Assembly: GCF_030717845.1 (NCBI RefSeq)
Contig: NZ_JAUZVZ010000001.1
Coordinates: 1-64,000, forward strand
Reading direction: 5' to 3'
Length of the DNA: 64,000 bases
Origin: Alkalimonas collagenimarina
GTDB lineage: Bacteria; Pseudomonadota; Gammaproteobacteria; Enterobacterales; Alteromonadaceae
Part shown: in pieces, positions 44,863 to 54,045 of the stretch
Numbering within the stretch: the first letter of the stretch is position 1
Layout of the letters: each line of letters opens with the position of its first letter
Notes under the pieces: generated by a model
Database searches by the model: none
The model's input: the letters and a program-made list of their open reading frames with translations, nothing else
What the model was told of the DNA's origin: nothing
Position numbers and translations under genes: made by a program

Positions 44863-45618
44863 ATGCGTGCTTTGTTGTTAGGCTTGTTATTCTGTTCAGC
44901 CGGTGTATTCGCCCGTGAATGCAATATGGGCTTTGGCTATGGTTTGCTTATCTCACCAGCAGAAATTCGTATCATGGACAATAATCAGACCATGATGCAA
45001 ATTAATCATGATACGCAATTATTTATTCAGGGTGAGTGGTTAGAGCTGACCGAAGAAGAAACGGCTTTGGTGACAGAGTACAGTCAGGGCTTACGTAAGT
45101 TTGTGCCCGAAATTGTGGGGATTGCTGTAGATGGTGTTGAACTAGGCTTATCGACCATGGAGCGTATGTTATCTGGCGTCGGTAGCCGTTCGCAACAAGC
45201 CGAGTGGAATGATTTAATTCGAGAGACAACCTTTCAATTGTTATCCCGCTTTGTTCGTAGTGGCGATCATTTTTATCTGGCACCGCAAAGTTTGAATGAG
45301 CTGGAGCACTTCCTCAATGGCGAGTTAAAACCTCAACTCAATAATTTAGCACGGCATTCCTTTGGTGCGGTGTGGGAAGCCTTACGTGATGCCTTGCAAC
45401 ATACGGATGCCAATTTTGAACAAACCGACCCGCAAGACTGGGATGCCGTCGGTCATTTAGTGGACAGGATCAATAGTGGTCTTGATGAAAAGGCCAGTTT
45501 ACTGGAAGAAAAAACGGCTTTGTTTTGTCAGCGCTTAATTGAGCTGAACGAGATTGAAAGCCAGTTACAACAAAGCTTGCCAGCGTTAATGGCTTACGAT
45601 GTTGTGGTAGAAAAATAA
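44863..45618 (+). CDS. YggN-like (DUF2884) periplasmic protein
   Basis: 251 aa. Signal peptide with cleavage near VFA-RECN. The pattern GLLISPAEIRIMDNNQTMMQINHDTQLFIQGEWLEL, then alpha-helical, matches the YggN/DUF2884 group (VISPQSVQV in E. coli YggN). No catalytic motif visible; role unknown. 85 bases after the Lcl_C gene, so the operon link is uncertain. Confidence 0.7.
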   Translation: MRALLLGLLFCSAGVFARECNMGFGYGLLISPAEIRIMDNNQTMMQINHDTQLFIQGEWLELTEEETALVTEYSQGLRKFVPEIVGIAVDGVELGLSTMERMLSGVGSRSQQAEWNDLIRETTFQLLSRFVRSGDHFYLAPQSLNELEHFLNGELKPQLNNLARHSFGAVWEALRDALQHTDANFEQTDPQDWDAVGHLVDRINSGLDEKASLLEEKTALFCQRLIELNEIESQLQQSLPALMAYDVVVEK

Positions 45619-45626
45619 AAGGATAC

Positions 45627-45660
45627 GGATGGGAGTAGTAAATCCCATCCTGTTATTATT
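45627..45660. terminator. Hairpin between the YggN-like gene and the convergent pseudokinase gene
   Basis: GGATGGGA (45627-45634), loop GTAGTAAA, TCCCATCC (45643-45650). TGTTATTATT follows on the plus strand and, on the minus strand, a TTTTATTTTT tract follows the stem, so it can act from both sides. Confidence 0.6.
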
Positions 45661-47572
45661 CAAGTAAAAGTCTGAAGCCATTGTTTCGATGGCGTAGTTT
45701 GGCATCATGACTGTTGCGATAGGTTACGGTGAGCTCTGCTGGTGTCGACAGCCAAGCTCCCCCACGTTGTACCCGTCGCACACAATTACCCGTCAGCCTT
45801 GGCTCTTGAGTCGCTGCCGCTTGCTGGTAGTCGGCGTTCCAGCAATCTTGAGTCCACTCCCATACATTACCGTGTATATCATGCAAACCAAAAGCATTGG
45901 CTTCAAATGACATCACTGATGAAGTCCCATCGAGCTGAGTACTGCACTCCCCACCACTGCGGCGACCAAAGCGGGCGTGTTCGCAACGGATGTTCTCTCC
46001 GAATTGATAGGCACTCTGGCTGCCCGCCTTAGCGGCATACTCCCATTCTACCTCGGAGGGTAAACGAAAGGTCTGCCTGGATGCCTGATTTAACCAGGGA
46101 ATAAATTCCAACACGATGTCTTCATAACTGACATTAATGACTGGCCGACTGCTTCGCCCCCAGCCTTCATCACGTGGGCGATGTGTGCAACCGCCTTGTT
46201 CTACGCAAGCATCCCACATGGCAAACGTCACTTGATGTGCCATCATTTGGAACGCTGTCACTTCAATGGTTCGGGCAGGCACCTCTGCTGCTGGACAATC
46301 AATACCAGTGCACCCCATGCTAAACTGCCCAGCTGGTATTGATACCAGCTGATACAGCTGGCGAATGTCATTCAGCCGCTGCGTCTCGAGTTGAGCCAGC
46401 CGCTCCATGCTGTGATGTTGGCTGAGCAGTTGTTGGTCTTCTGATGAAGGCTTACTAAAAACATAGGTCACTGTAATCAACAGACAGGCAGCAGTGGCGA
46501 TAGCACCATACTGTAAGTGCGGTGTCCGTTTAGGTGACTCTAAGGTCTCGGTTGCATGCTGCACGTCAGCAGTTCTGGCAGGCTGAGGGGCTTTTGCATG
46601 CTTTGATTGTGCCATGCCAGGCTGGTTTGCTTCGGTGCCGCTTGCTGGGCGAGTTGTCGGAGAGTTCGCCGGTTTATCAAGCTTGGCCAGCACCTCCGCT
46701 ACGCTTTGCGGTCGATCTTTTTGACGCAGTGCAACGCAAGCCTCTACCAAGTTGTGCAAGCTATGGCTATAAGCCGTGGTTTGTTTCAGCAGTGGCGGCA
46801 GAGGATCTGGCTCATGCTCGAGAATGGCGTTGAGCCGATCCTGAGCCAGAGGAAGCTCCAGACCAGTCATTAAGTAATAAAGCATCATACCAAGTGCGTA
46901 GATATCACTAGCCGGTGTTAGCTCAGATTTTTTTGAAAGCAGCTCTTGCGCCAGAAACGCAGAAACTGACTCTAAAGACAACACCGCTGCCAGGCTACTG
47001 TTGCTGCCAATGCATTGAGCTTGGCAAAAGTGTGTCAGCACGGGGGCGGCCAGCTCTTCGAGCAGGATATGCTGGGGATGGATCCCCAGATGGAGTATGC
47101 CTTTGCTATGCAGTTGCTGTAGCCCATGAAGGATGGGCAGCAGCAACTGGCGTATTTCAGCTTCTGACAAGATGGGGCTCTGTCGCTGCTGAGTGAACTC
47201 GGCTAAAGAAGGCAGATCGACTTTTTCATGTACGCTGAGTACTGTCCCGCCGTGTGCCAGGCAGGCGATAGTGCGGTGCAAATTGGGGTGTTCACAATCT
47301 ATCAGTAGCTCTGTCACCCGCTCAAAGTTCTGAATGCTGTCTTGCAAGGTACTTGCTTTGTCAGGATCCATCAGGTTGATATCACGAAAGCTGCTGTGTC
47401 GTGTGGCTAGTGTGGCAGGGAAAAACTCATTCAGAATGACCAGTCTATTACTAGTGGAGCTTAGTGCCTGGTAACAAATACTAATGTCGTCACTAGAGAT
47501 GGCTTTGACTACGCTGTAGTTATGGATCGGCGCGCCCGTCGATAAAGGGACTCGATTTTCTGTTGTTCTCAT
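45656..47572 (-). CDS. Membrane protein: N-terminal pseudokinase, C-terminal sulfatase-modifying-factor (FGE-like) domain without catalytic Cys
   Basis: 638 aa. Residues about 18-300 have a Ser/Thr kinase fold (LHSKGILHLGIHPQHILL; ASDIYALGMMLYYLMTG) but key residues are gone: the beta-3 Lys is Asn48 in ILNEFFP, HRDxKxxN is HLGIHPQH (161-168), and DFG is replaced by THF (180-182). A Thr/Pro/Ala-rich linker leads to one helix (353-372). The periplasmic part (about 410-638) is an FGE-sulfatase fold, MGC, FRLPSEVEWEYAAKAG and HGNVWEWTQDCW, ending RGGAWLSTPAELTVTYRN; formylglycine enzymes have Cys in that segment, here none. It should bind, not catalyse. Confidence 0.8.
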   Translation of the reverse strand: MRTTENRVPLSTGAPIHNYSVVKAISSDDISICYQALSSTSNRLVILNEFFPATLATRHSSFRDINLMDPDKASTLQDSIQNFERVTELLIDCEHPNLHRTIACLAHGGTVLSVHEKVDLPSLAEFTQQRQSPILSEAEIRQLLLPILHGLQQLHSKGILHLGIHPQHILLEELAAPVLTHFCQAQCIGSNSSLAAVLSLESVSAFLAQELLSKKSELTPASDIYALGMMLYYLMTGLELPLAQDRLNAILEHEPDPLPPLLKQTTAYSHSLHNLVEACVALRQKDRPQSVAEVLAKLDKPANSPTTRPASGTEANQPGMAQSKHAKAPQPARTADVQHATETLESPKRTPHLQYGAIATAACLLITVTYVFSKPSSEDQQLLSQHHSMERLAQLETQRLNDIRQLYQLVSIPAGQFSMGCTGIDCPAAEVPARTIEVTAFQMMAHQVTFAMWDACVEQGGCTHRPRDEGWGRSSRPVINVSYEDIVLEFIPWLNQASRQTFRLPSEVEWEYAAKAGSQSAYQFGENIRCEHARFGRRSGGECSTQLDGTSSVMSFEANAFGLHDIHGNVWEWTQDCWNADYQQAAATQEPRLTGNCVRRVQRGGAWLSTPAELTVTYRNSHDAKLRHRNNGFRLLLE

Positions 47573-47778
47573 TATTATATCGGCCTGTTAGTTTATTATG
47601 CGCGCTTCCTTGTGCTTATTTTGTCGTCTTGTCGACTACTAACTTTATGCAGTTACCGGGTAATGAACAACCTTTTTTTTATAAAAAAATTCATGTTTCT
47701 TTAACGGGTACGATAGTGGAGTGCCATACAGCAGAAAAACGCACTGCCGTATGGCCGGATCCTAAGTCTTTAGGAGGA
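47573..47778. other. Intergenic region with an imperfect hairpin
   Basis: Holds GCCATACAGCAG (47723-47734) pairing with CTGCCGTATGGC (47744-47755, one G-T pair), a second short inverted repeat CCTAA-GTCT-TTAGG (47761-47774), and an A/T-rich palindrome TTTTTTTTATAAAAAAA near 47672-47689 that probably belongs to the promoter of the pseudokinase gene. The 76-codon plus-strand frame across it starts inside the neighbour and shows no recognisable protein. Confidence 0.5.
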
Positions 47779-49626
47779 TTAGTGTTGTTTTAAAGCAATG
47801 TAATCATGCACGAGCTGCTCAAGTACATCGAGTGGCACGGCGCCATTTTTTAACACTACATCATGAAACTCACGAATATCGAAGCGATCACCCAATTGAT
47901 TGATGGCCGTTTCACGCAGCTCTAACATGCGGATCATGCCAATTTTATAAGCGGTGGCTTGGGCAGGCATCACGATGTAGCGTTCAATGGCTTTTTGCGC
48001 ATCACCTGCGGGATTAGGGGTGTTGTCAACCAGATACTGAATGGCCTCTTCACGAGTCCACCCTTTGTGATGCAAGCCGGTGTCAACGACGAGCCGGGCT
48101 GAGCGCCATAACTCCATAGCTAGCCGGCCAAAGTCAGAGTAGGGATCCTGATACAGACCGATTTCTTTGGGGAGCAGCTCGGTGTAAAGCCCCCATCCTT
48201 CCGTGTAGGCGGTGTAGCCACCAAAACGACGGAAACGGGGAATATCCTCCAACTCTTGTTGAATGGCCAGTTGCATATGATGGCCCGGTAAACCTTCATG
48301 ATAGGCGAGAGCTTCCATTTGGTACTTTGGCATGTCACTCATACGATAGAGGTTGGCGTAATAAATACCCGGGCGGCTGCCATCCATCGAAGGACGCTGA
48401 TAAAATGCTTTACCGGCCGATTGCTCACGAAATGGCTCCACGGCCCGCACTTCCATCTCGGCTTTGGGTTTCACCAGAAATAACTCATCAAGGCGGGTGC
48501 GCATGTGATCAATCAGTGCCGTTGCTTCGGTTAAGTAATCTGACCGACCTTGCTCGGTATCCGGGTAATAAAACTGTGAGTCGGTTCGCATAAAAGCAAA
48601 GAAATCCTGCAAACTGCCATCAAATTCGACCTGCTGCATAATTTCAAGCATGTCTTGATGGATCCGGTCGACGTCATCGAGACCAATTTGATGGATCTGC
48701 TCTGCAGTTAGCTCTGTTGTGGTCATGCGATTCAATGCATGCTGATAGAAGGCTTTGCCGTCAGGTAAACGCCAAACACCATCATCGGTGCCTGCCAATT
48801 GCTCCAGTTGTTGTAAATAACCGATCAATTGCTGATAAGCTGGTTGTACGCTGCTTAACAGCGCTAGCTCAGCTTCATTCAGCAGCAATTGCTGCTCGGC
48901 GTCTGACAAGGATAAAGCGGCAACTTTGCGCTTGAAGTCGGCCCATAAGATGCTGTCTTCTCCATCATCGAATGGAGCGCCAGTAATGACATTCTGGCTA
49001 TCTTGAATCACATAGGGGAAGACAAATTTTGGCACGATAACACCCAGCTCTGCCCGTTGTTCCAATTGATGTTGCAGCTGTTCAAATAATTGTGGCACCC
49101 GGTTGAGTCGGCTGATATAAGCTTTGGCATCCGACTCATCATCAATGCGATGCTGATTGAGTAAAGTGACCGGCACTTGAGTGTGGGTACCACGCATCTG
49201 GTTGACCGGATAACTATGCAAGCGCCACTGGTCGTCTTCCAGCTTATGTTCTAGCCGCTGTTTCATCAGCTGATAACTTAACAGTACCTGAGGATCCAAC
49301 GCGTCGGTGTTGAGTTTTTTTAGTTGTGACAGGTGCTGTTGTGCCAACTGCAAGTCTTGTTGATGACGTTCGTCGGATAGGTCCTGCCATAAACCATAAT
49401 TGGTTTTTAAGCCGAGCTGAGTTTGTCGGACGGGGTTGGTAGCAATCTCGTCATCAAAAATTTGCTCAAACAAGGCATTCGCTCGTTCAGACTCAGATTG
49501 AGTGCTTACAGCAGCCGTTTCGTTGGACTGATGGTTGTATGTTGGAGTGGTGGTGGCAGGTTCACAGCCAGTGACTAAAGCCAAGCTGATAGCTGATGCT
49601 ATCAGGGTCAGACGAGTGGTGTTCAT
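47779..49626 (-). CDS. DUF885-family lipoprotein, predicted metallopeptidase-like
   Basis: 615 aa. Lipobox VTGC (Cys21), then a largely helical DUF885 protein. The metal-binding-like motif AYHEGLPGHHMQ lies near residue 445, with a downstream Glu in TEGWGLYTELL. DUF885 proteins are thought to be zinc carboxypeptidase-like; no substrate is known. AAAGGATA precedes the ATG at 49626. It ends the hemW-side run of genes with a 12-base gap from hemW. Confidence 0.85.
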   Translation of the reverse strand: MNTTRLTLIASAISLALVTGCEPATTTPTYNHQSNETAAVSTQSESERANALFEQIFDDEIATNPVRQTQLGLKTNYGLWQDLSDERHQQDLQLAQQHLSQLKKLNTDALDPQVLLSYQLMKQRLEHKLEDDQWRLHSYPVNQMRGTHTQVPVTLLNQHRIDDESDAKAYISRLNRVPQLFEQLQHQLEQRAELGVIVPKFVFPYVIQDSQNVITGAPFDDGEDSILWADFKRKVAALSLSDAEQQLLLNEAELALLSSVQPAYQQLIGYLQQLEQLAGTDDGVWRLPDGKAFYQHALNRMTTTELTAEQIHQIGLDDVDRIHQDMLEIMQQVEFDGSLQDFFAFMRTDSQFYYPDTEQGRSDYLTEATALIDHMRTRLDELFLVKPKAEMEVRAVEPFREQSAGKAFYQRPSMDGSRPGIYYANLYRMSDMPKYQMEALAYHEGLPGHHMQLAIQQELEDIPRFRRFGGYTAYTEGWGLYTELLPKEIGLYQDPYSDFGRLAMELWRSARLVVDTGLHHKGWTREEAIQYLVDNTPNPAGDAQKAIERYIVMPAQATAYKIGMIRMLELRETAINQLGDRFDIREFHDVVLKNGAVPLDVLEQLVHDYIALKQH

Positions 49627-49638
49627 GAGCGTATCCTT

Positions 49639-50781
49639 TTACATAAATAAAGTCAGCACATCGTTAAGGTAACGGGCTCCTTTTGGAGTGATCTGCCAAT
49701 GATGCGGCTGCTGTTGTATCAGCTCCAGCTTAATCGCATCAGCCATCGCTGCCGATATGGTTTCGACCGGTAACCCGGTGTATGCGGTGAAGTCCGTGGT
49801 TGGGCAGGGCTCCAGTAAACGCAATCGATTCATAAAAAATTCAAAGGGACGGTCGTCGCTATTCACCTCTGTACGCTGATCGAGATAAGGGCGTGTTAAA
49901 TCCATATACCCTTTTGGATGCTTCACTTTCACAGTGCGAAGGATGGTGTTTCGGTTAGGTAAAGTCACTTTGCCATGGGCACCACAACCAATGCCCAGAT
50001 AATCACCATAACGCCAGTAATTCAAATTATGCTGGCACTGATGGCCTGGCAATGCATAGGCTGAGGTTTCGTATTGTTGATAGCCGTGTGCTAGTAAGAG
50101 CTGATGGCCTTGCTCCTGAATATCCCATAACTGTTCATCCTGAGGCAAAACCGGAGGCCGTGAGGCAAAAGCAGTATTGGGTTCAATGGTCAGTTGGTAC
50201 CAGGATAAATGGGGCGGCTTCAGCGCAATAGCCTGACTTAAGTCGGCTATTGCATCGGTCAGGCTTTGCTTGGGCAAACCATGCATCAGGTCGAGGTTAA
50301 AACTATTTAAAGGGAGCTGTGTGGCGAGTTCGGCGGCGCGAATGGCTTCGTCTGCACGATGAATACGGCCCAATGCCTGCAGTTGCTCCGGCTGAAAACT
50401 TTGTACGCCGATAGAGAACCGGGTAACCCCTGCGGCGACATAACCGGCAAAGCGATCGGCTTCCACTGTACCTGGGTTGGCTTCCATAGTGATTTCACAA
50501 TCAGCTTGCAGTGCGATACGCGCTCGAACGCCATCCAGCAGTTGCTGAATACCCTGTGCTGAAAACACGCTGGGGGTGCCGCCGCCGATAAAAATACTGG
50601 CAATGCTACGGTTTGGTACCCATGGCAAGTCCTGCTCTAAATCATGCAGCAAGTGACTGATGTATTCTTGCTCGGGTATGCCTTGTTTCACTGCATGGGA
50701 GTTAAAATCGCAATAAGGGCACTTTTGAATGCACCAGGGAATATGAATGTATAGCGATAAAGGAGGTAATAACAGGCTCAA
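49639..50781 (-). CDS. hemW: Radical SAM heme chaperone HemW (YggW)
   Basis: 380 aa from the TTG at 50781, which overlaps the rdgB stop (TTGA); a frame reaching 50889 would lie inside rdgB, and E. coli HemW begins at the same place ([12 protein letters not shown]). Radical SAM motif [10 protein letters not shown], then [10 protein letters not shown] and GCGAHGKV. HemW carries heme and is related to HemN but does not decarboxylate coproporphyrinogen. Confidence 0.93.
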   Translation of the reverse strand: MSLLLPPLSLYIHIPWCIQKCPYCDFNSHAVKQGIPEQEYISHLLHDLEQDLPWVPNRSIASIFIGGGTPSVFSAQGIQQLLDGVRARIALQADCEITMEANPGTVEADRFAGYVAAGVTRFSIGVQSFQPEQLQALGRIHRADEAIRAAELATQLPLNSFNLDLMHGLPKQSLTDAIADLSQAIALKPPHLSWYQLTIEPNTAFASRPPVLPQDEQLWDIQEQGHQLLLAHGYQQYETSAYALPGHQCQHNLNYWRYGDYLGIGCGAHGKVTLPNRNTILRTVKVKHPKGYMDLTRPYLDQRTEVNSDDRPFEFFMNRLRLLEPCPTTDFTAYTGLPVETISAAMADAIKLELIQQQPHHWQITPKGARYLNDVLTLFM

Positions 50782-51386
50782 GAGATTAGATATCCATGCT
50801 GTTGCAATTGAGCCAGTAACTGCCGCAATGCCTGGCCGCGATGACTTAACTGCTGCTTTTTTGCTTTGCTCAGTTGTGCGGCTGTGCAATCCTGTTCAGG
50901 CAGGTAGAATACGGGATCATAGCCAAAGCCACCTTCGCCAGCCGGCTGCTTTAGGATCTGCCCTGCCCAGCTGCCATGGCTGATGAGGGGGGTAGGATCT
51001 TCGGCATGACGCATAAACACCAGCACACAATGAAATTGTGCTTGGCGCTGCTCTGTTGGCGTCGAACAAAGCTCAGTGAGGAGCTTTTCGATGTTCAGCT
51101 GGTCGTTACTGCCTTCTCCCGCATAACGGGCTGAGTAGATGCCGGGGGCCCCCTGCAACGCATCGACCGCTAAGCCAGAGTCATCAGCAATGGCCGGAAG
51201 GCCGGTAGCAAGAGCCGCATGGCGTGCTTTGATGATGGCATTTTCGACAAAAGTTAAGCCGGTTTCATCGGCATCACTCAGTTGAAACTCACTTTGTGGC
51301 ACCACCTGGCAGGAGAAAGGCTCCAGCATGCTGCTTAGCTCGGCCACCTTGCCTTGGTTGCCGGTGGCCAACACGATTTTATTCAT
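50778..51386 (-). CDS. rdgB: dITP/XTP pyrophosphatase (RdgB/HAM1)
   Basis: 202 aa; removes non-canonical purine nucleotides such as dITP. Seen: [12 protein letters not shown] at the N-terminus, [36 protein letters not shown] and GGFGYDPVF, and SHRGQAL at the end. It overlaps hemW by 4 bases. Confidence 0.96.
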   Translation of the reverse strand: MNKIVLATGNQGKVAELSSMLEPFSCQVVPQSEFQLSDADETGLTFVENAIIKARHAALATGLPAIADDSGLAVDALQGAPGIYSARYAGEGSNDQLNIEKLLTELCSTPTEQRQAQFHCVLVFMRHAEDPTPLISHGSWAGQILKQPAGEGGFGYDPVFYLPEQDCTAAQLSKAKKQQLSHRGQALRQLLAQLQQHGYLIS

Positions 51387-51423
51387 AACACCTCATCGGT
51401 AACAACTTTACAATAGACGGCGA

Positions 51424-51846
51424 TTAATCCACGTAGAAGGTTTGTTCGAAGCGCAATTGTTGTTGTTCATTGCCTTGTCGAATGGTGATTTGGAAGCGCC
51501 ACAAATCTTCATTACGAATGGTCAAAGGAGCAAAGTAGTAGATGGCATCACCATCCTGTACGCGCTTAAAGCTGAGTGGGCGGTTTTGGCCAAGCAAATT
51601 TCTGGCATTGCCTTCCACGGTGACTTGTTGCGCTGCCTGATCCTGTTTGTCCAGCACTGAAACATTGATAATCGCTGTGAAGCGGCTGCGCTCAATACCA
51701 TAACTGCGAGCAATCTCAGGCGTTAAAAAGGTGGCATTAAAGGCGAGGTAATGCACATCCCAGGGGCCAAGTGTCTGCTTTTGCTCGGCATGCAATGGCA
51801 TACTTAATAGCATCAGCAGGGTGGTAAGATAGATAAATTGTTTCAT
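51424..51846 (-). CDS. DUF4426 periplasmic protein
   Basis: 140 aa. A signal peptide (cleavage after PLHA) is followed by a beta-rich domain: LGPWDVHYLAFNATFLTPEIARSYGI, then a region ending FEQTFYVD. The DUF4426 family always sits next to rdgB and yggT in this gene order; its function is unknown. Confidence 0.85.
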   Translation of the reverse strand: MKQFIYLTTLLMLLSMPLHAEQKQTLGPWDVHYLAFNATFLTPEIARSYGIERSRFTAIINVSVLDKQDQAAQQVTVEGNARNLLGQNRPLSFKRVQDGDAIYYFAPLTIRNEDLWRFQITIRQGNEQQQLRFEQTFYVD

Positions 51847-51900
51847 TAGTGCCTCGGCGTAATGGCTGTTGTTCTCAGTATAGTTAGTGATTCCATCGCA

Positions 51901-52443
51901 TTAAAAACCGCGCAATACATCCGCCAGCAGTATTTGTATAAACTGCAAACCTATCAATACTACCAGTACCGATAAATCCAGACCGCCCAGCGGAGGGATC
52001 ACGCGACGAATCGGCCGTAACAGTGGCTCAGTCAATTGATGCATCACCTGCTCAATCGGGTTACGGCCCTGACTAAACCAGCTTAAAATGGCACGAATAA
52101 TCACAATCCAGAACACCAGACTTAAGGTTTCTTTTAATAAAATAATCAAACCAGCAACCAGCGCTGCAGGGATAGCAATCTGACCCAGAAACAATTGTTG
52201 GATCAGCAGCATTTTGACCACGGCGACCAACCAAGCCAGTACCAAGGTAGCCGTATCCAGCTGTCCCAGGCTTGGAATCACTTTGCGCATGGGCAATACC
52301 AAAGGGTTGGTTGCTTTGACAATAAACTGACTAAAAGGGTTGTAGAAGTCGGCCCTTGCCAATTGCAGCCACAGACGAAGCACCACTACCATCAAGTACA
52401 AGTTAAAGGCGGTATTAATTAAAAAAAACAACGCGTTGTTCAT
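51901..52443 (-). CDS. yggT: YggT family membrane protein
   Basis: 180 aa with two copies of the YggT half: LRLWLQLARADFYNPFSQFIVKATNPLVLPMRKVIPSL and a C-terminal copy LSWFSQGRNPIEQVMHQLTEPLLRPIRRVIPPLGGLDLSV. Four or so hydrophobic helices. Found next to proC and yggS in proteobacteria; it has been tied to osmotic tolerance. Confidence 0.93.
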   Translation of the reverse strand: MNNALFFLINTAFNLYLMVVVLRLWLQLARADFYNPFSQFIVKATNPLVLPMRKVIPSLGQLDTATLVLAWLVAVVKMLLIQQLFLGQIAIPAALVAGLIILLKETLSLVFWIVIIRAILSWFSQGRNPIEQVMHQLTEPLLRPIRRVIPPLGGLDLSVLVVLIGLQFIQILLADVLRGF

Positions 52444-52512
52444 AGTGTCTCCAGACGTTGCGCACAGTTAGTAAATAATAATGTGTTTAGTAAGTGATAG
52501 TATTCACTACAT

Positions 52513-53328
52513 TTACAGTGTTTTAGCCATTTCGCGAGCTCGTGTGATGGCGGCTTGCATGGCATTGGCTACCATTGCTTCCAGCCCTTGATCGGCAAAA
52601 GAGGTGACGGCTTCATGCGTGGTGCCACCTTTTGATGTCACCTGAGCACGTAGCTCTGCAAAGCTTGAGTCGCTATCCAGTGCCATTTTGGCTGCCCCCA
52701 TTGCCGTTTGAGCGACCATGCGCTTAGCTTGTTCTGGTTCAAAACCCAGCTCTTCTGCTACTTGCTGCATCGATTGCATAAAGTAAAAGAAATAAGCTGG
52801 TGAGCTACCGGTGACGGCAATGACATGATCAATCTCGTGCTCTTGCTCCAACCAAACCGTCATGCCGGTGCCTTTAAACATGGCATCGACAAAAGACTTT
52901 TCGTAATTGGAGCAACGACTGGGGAACAAACCTGTTACGCCAAGGCCAACCAGAGAAGGCGTATTGGGCATGCTACGGACCATGCGGATGTCTCCGAGCC
53001 AGCTTTCATAACGGCTGACCGGCAAACCAGCCGCAACCGTGACAAACAGCTTTTCTTGAATTTCCGGTGCTCGCTCAATCAGAGTTTGGCACACATCGCC
53101 CATCATCTGTGGCTTAACTGCCAACACAATCACATCGGCTTTGGTGACCGCTTCGATATTATCCAGCGTAGTCTGGATGCCATAATCGTTAGCTAACGCC
53201 TGAAGTTTCGGTTCGGTACGGTTGCTGGCAATAATGTTCTGGGCTGGGTAGCCAGCCTGTACCATGGAGGCAATAACGCAGCGGGCCATATTGCCTGCGC
53301 CGATAAAAGCGACGATGTTGTCATTCAT
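52513..53328 (-). CDS. proC: Pyrroline-5-carboxylate reductase
   Basis: Last step of proline synthesis. 271 aa from ATG 53328 (MNDNIVAFIGAGNMARC); ATG 53337 is a possible longer start. NAD(P)-binding FIGAGNMA, then AVKPQMMGDV, MPNTPSLVGLG and the dimer-helix segment AVTGSSPAYFFYFMQSMQ. It starts 8 bases before the end of yggS, so it is coupled to it. Confidence 0.96.
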   Translation of the reverse strand: MNDNIVAFIGAGNMARCVIASMVQAGYPAQNIIASNRTEPKLQALANDYGIQTTLDNIEAVTKADVIVLAVKPQMMGDVCQTLIERAPEIQEKLFVTVAAGLPVSRYESWLGDIRMVRSMPNTPSLVGLGVTGLFPSRCSNYEKSFVDAMFKGTGMTVWLEQEHEIDHVIAVTGSSPAYFFYFMQSMQQVAEELGFEPEQAKRMVAQTAMGAAKMALDSDSSFAELRAQVTSKGGTTHEAVTSFADQGLEAMVANAMQAAITRAREMAKTL

Positions 53329-54016
53329 TTCTTTCATAAGTCCTTTCGCCAAAAATTGCGGTGCCTAATCGTATCATAGTTGCGCCGTATCTCAGAGCGC
53401 TTGGCCAGTCATTACTCATGCCCATGGATAATTCAGTCGCAGCAGGATAGGCTTGTTGTAACTCCTGACTCAGTTGCTGCATCCGCTGAAAAGAATGCTC
53501 TACTGGTTGCTGATCCGAGGGTGCAGGGATGGCCATTAGTCCCCGTAACTGCAGTCTGGCTAACTGATGGACCTCTTCGGCTAACGACATCAAATCCTCA
53601 GGCTGGATCCCTGCCTTAGTCGCTTCTCCACTGATATTGACCTGCAATAATACCTGCAAAGGAGGCTGAGTATCCGATCGCTGCCCAGACAAGCGCTTCG
53701 CTATTTTAAGCCGATCCAGACTGTGAAACCAGCTTGCATGCTCAGCAATGAGTTTGGTTTTATTGGATTGCAGAGGGCCAATGAAATGCCAGATCAGATC
53801 CGGGTAGTTGAGTTGCGATGCTTTGTCGGCGAACTCTTGCGGGTAGTTTTCGGCAAAATGACGCTGCCCCTGCTGATAGGCTGCCTCAATTGCAGCCAAC
53901 GGCTTGGTTTTACTGACCGCAATTAATTGCACATTGGCGGGGTTTGAACCAAGCTTAGTGCATTCTTGCGTTATTTGATGGTAGGCGCTTTGCAAGCGTT
54001 CTGCTATGGTATTCAT
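53321..54016 (-). CDS. yggS: YggS-family pyridoxal 5'-phosphate homeostasis protein
   Basis: 231 aa, single TIM-barrel PLP carrier. Cofactor lysine in LIAVSKTKPLAAI, HFIGPLQSNKTK, LQVNISGEATKAG, and the phosphate motif SMGMSNDW plus RYGATMIRLGTAIFG. Divergent from pilT with a 29-base gap. Confidence 0.96.
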   Translation of the reverse strand: MNTIAERLQSAYHQITQECTKLGSNPANVQLIAVSKTKPLAAIEAAYQQGQRHFAENYPQEFADKASQLNYPDLIWHFIGPLQSNKTKLIAEHASWFHSLDRLKIAKRLSGQRSDTQPPLQVLLQVNISGEATKAGIQPEDLMSLAEEVHQLARLQLRGLMAIPAPSDQQPVEHSFQRMQQLSQELQQAYPAATELSMGMSNDWPSALRYGATMIRLGTAIFGERTYERNE

Positions 54017-54045
54017 AAATTCAATCGTATTAAGTGAGAATGATC

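Noticed and set aside
42600-47572. Diversity-generating retroelement with Lcl_C or FGE variable proteins
   Set aside because: The fold is typical of such targets, but no reverse transcriptase, template repeat or accessory gene lies in the window.
47563-47793. Plus-strand 76-codon frame between the pseudokinase and DUF885 genes
   Set aside because: Starts inside the 5' end of the opposite gene, no ribosome binding site, composition not protein-like, covers two hairpins.
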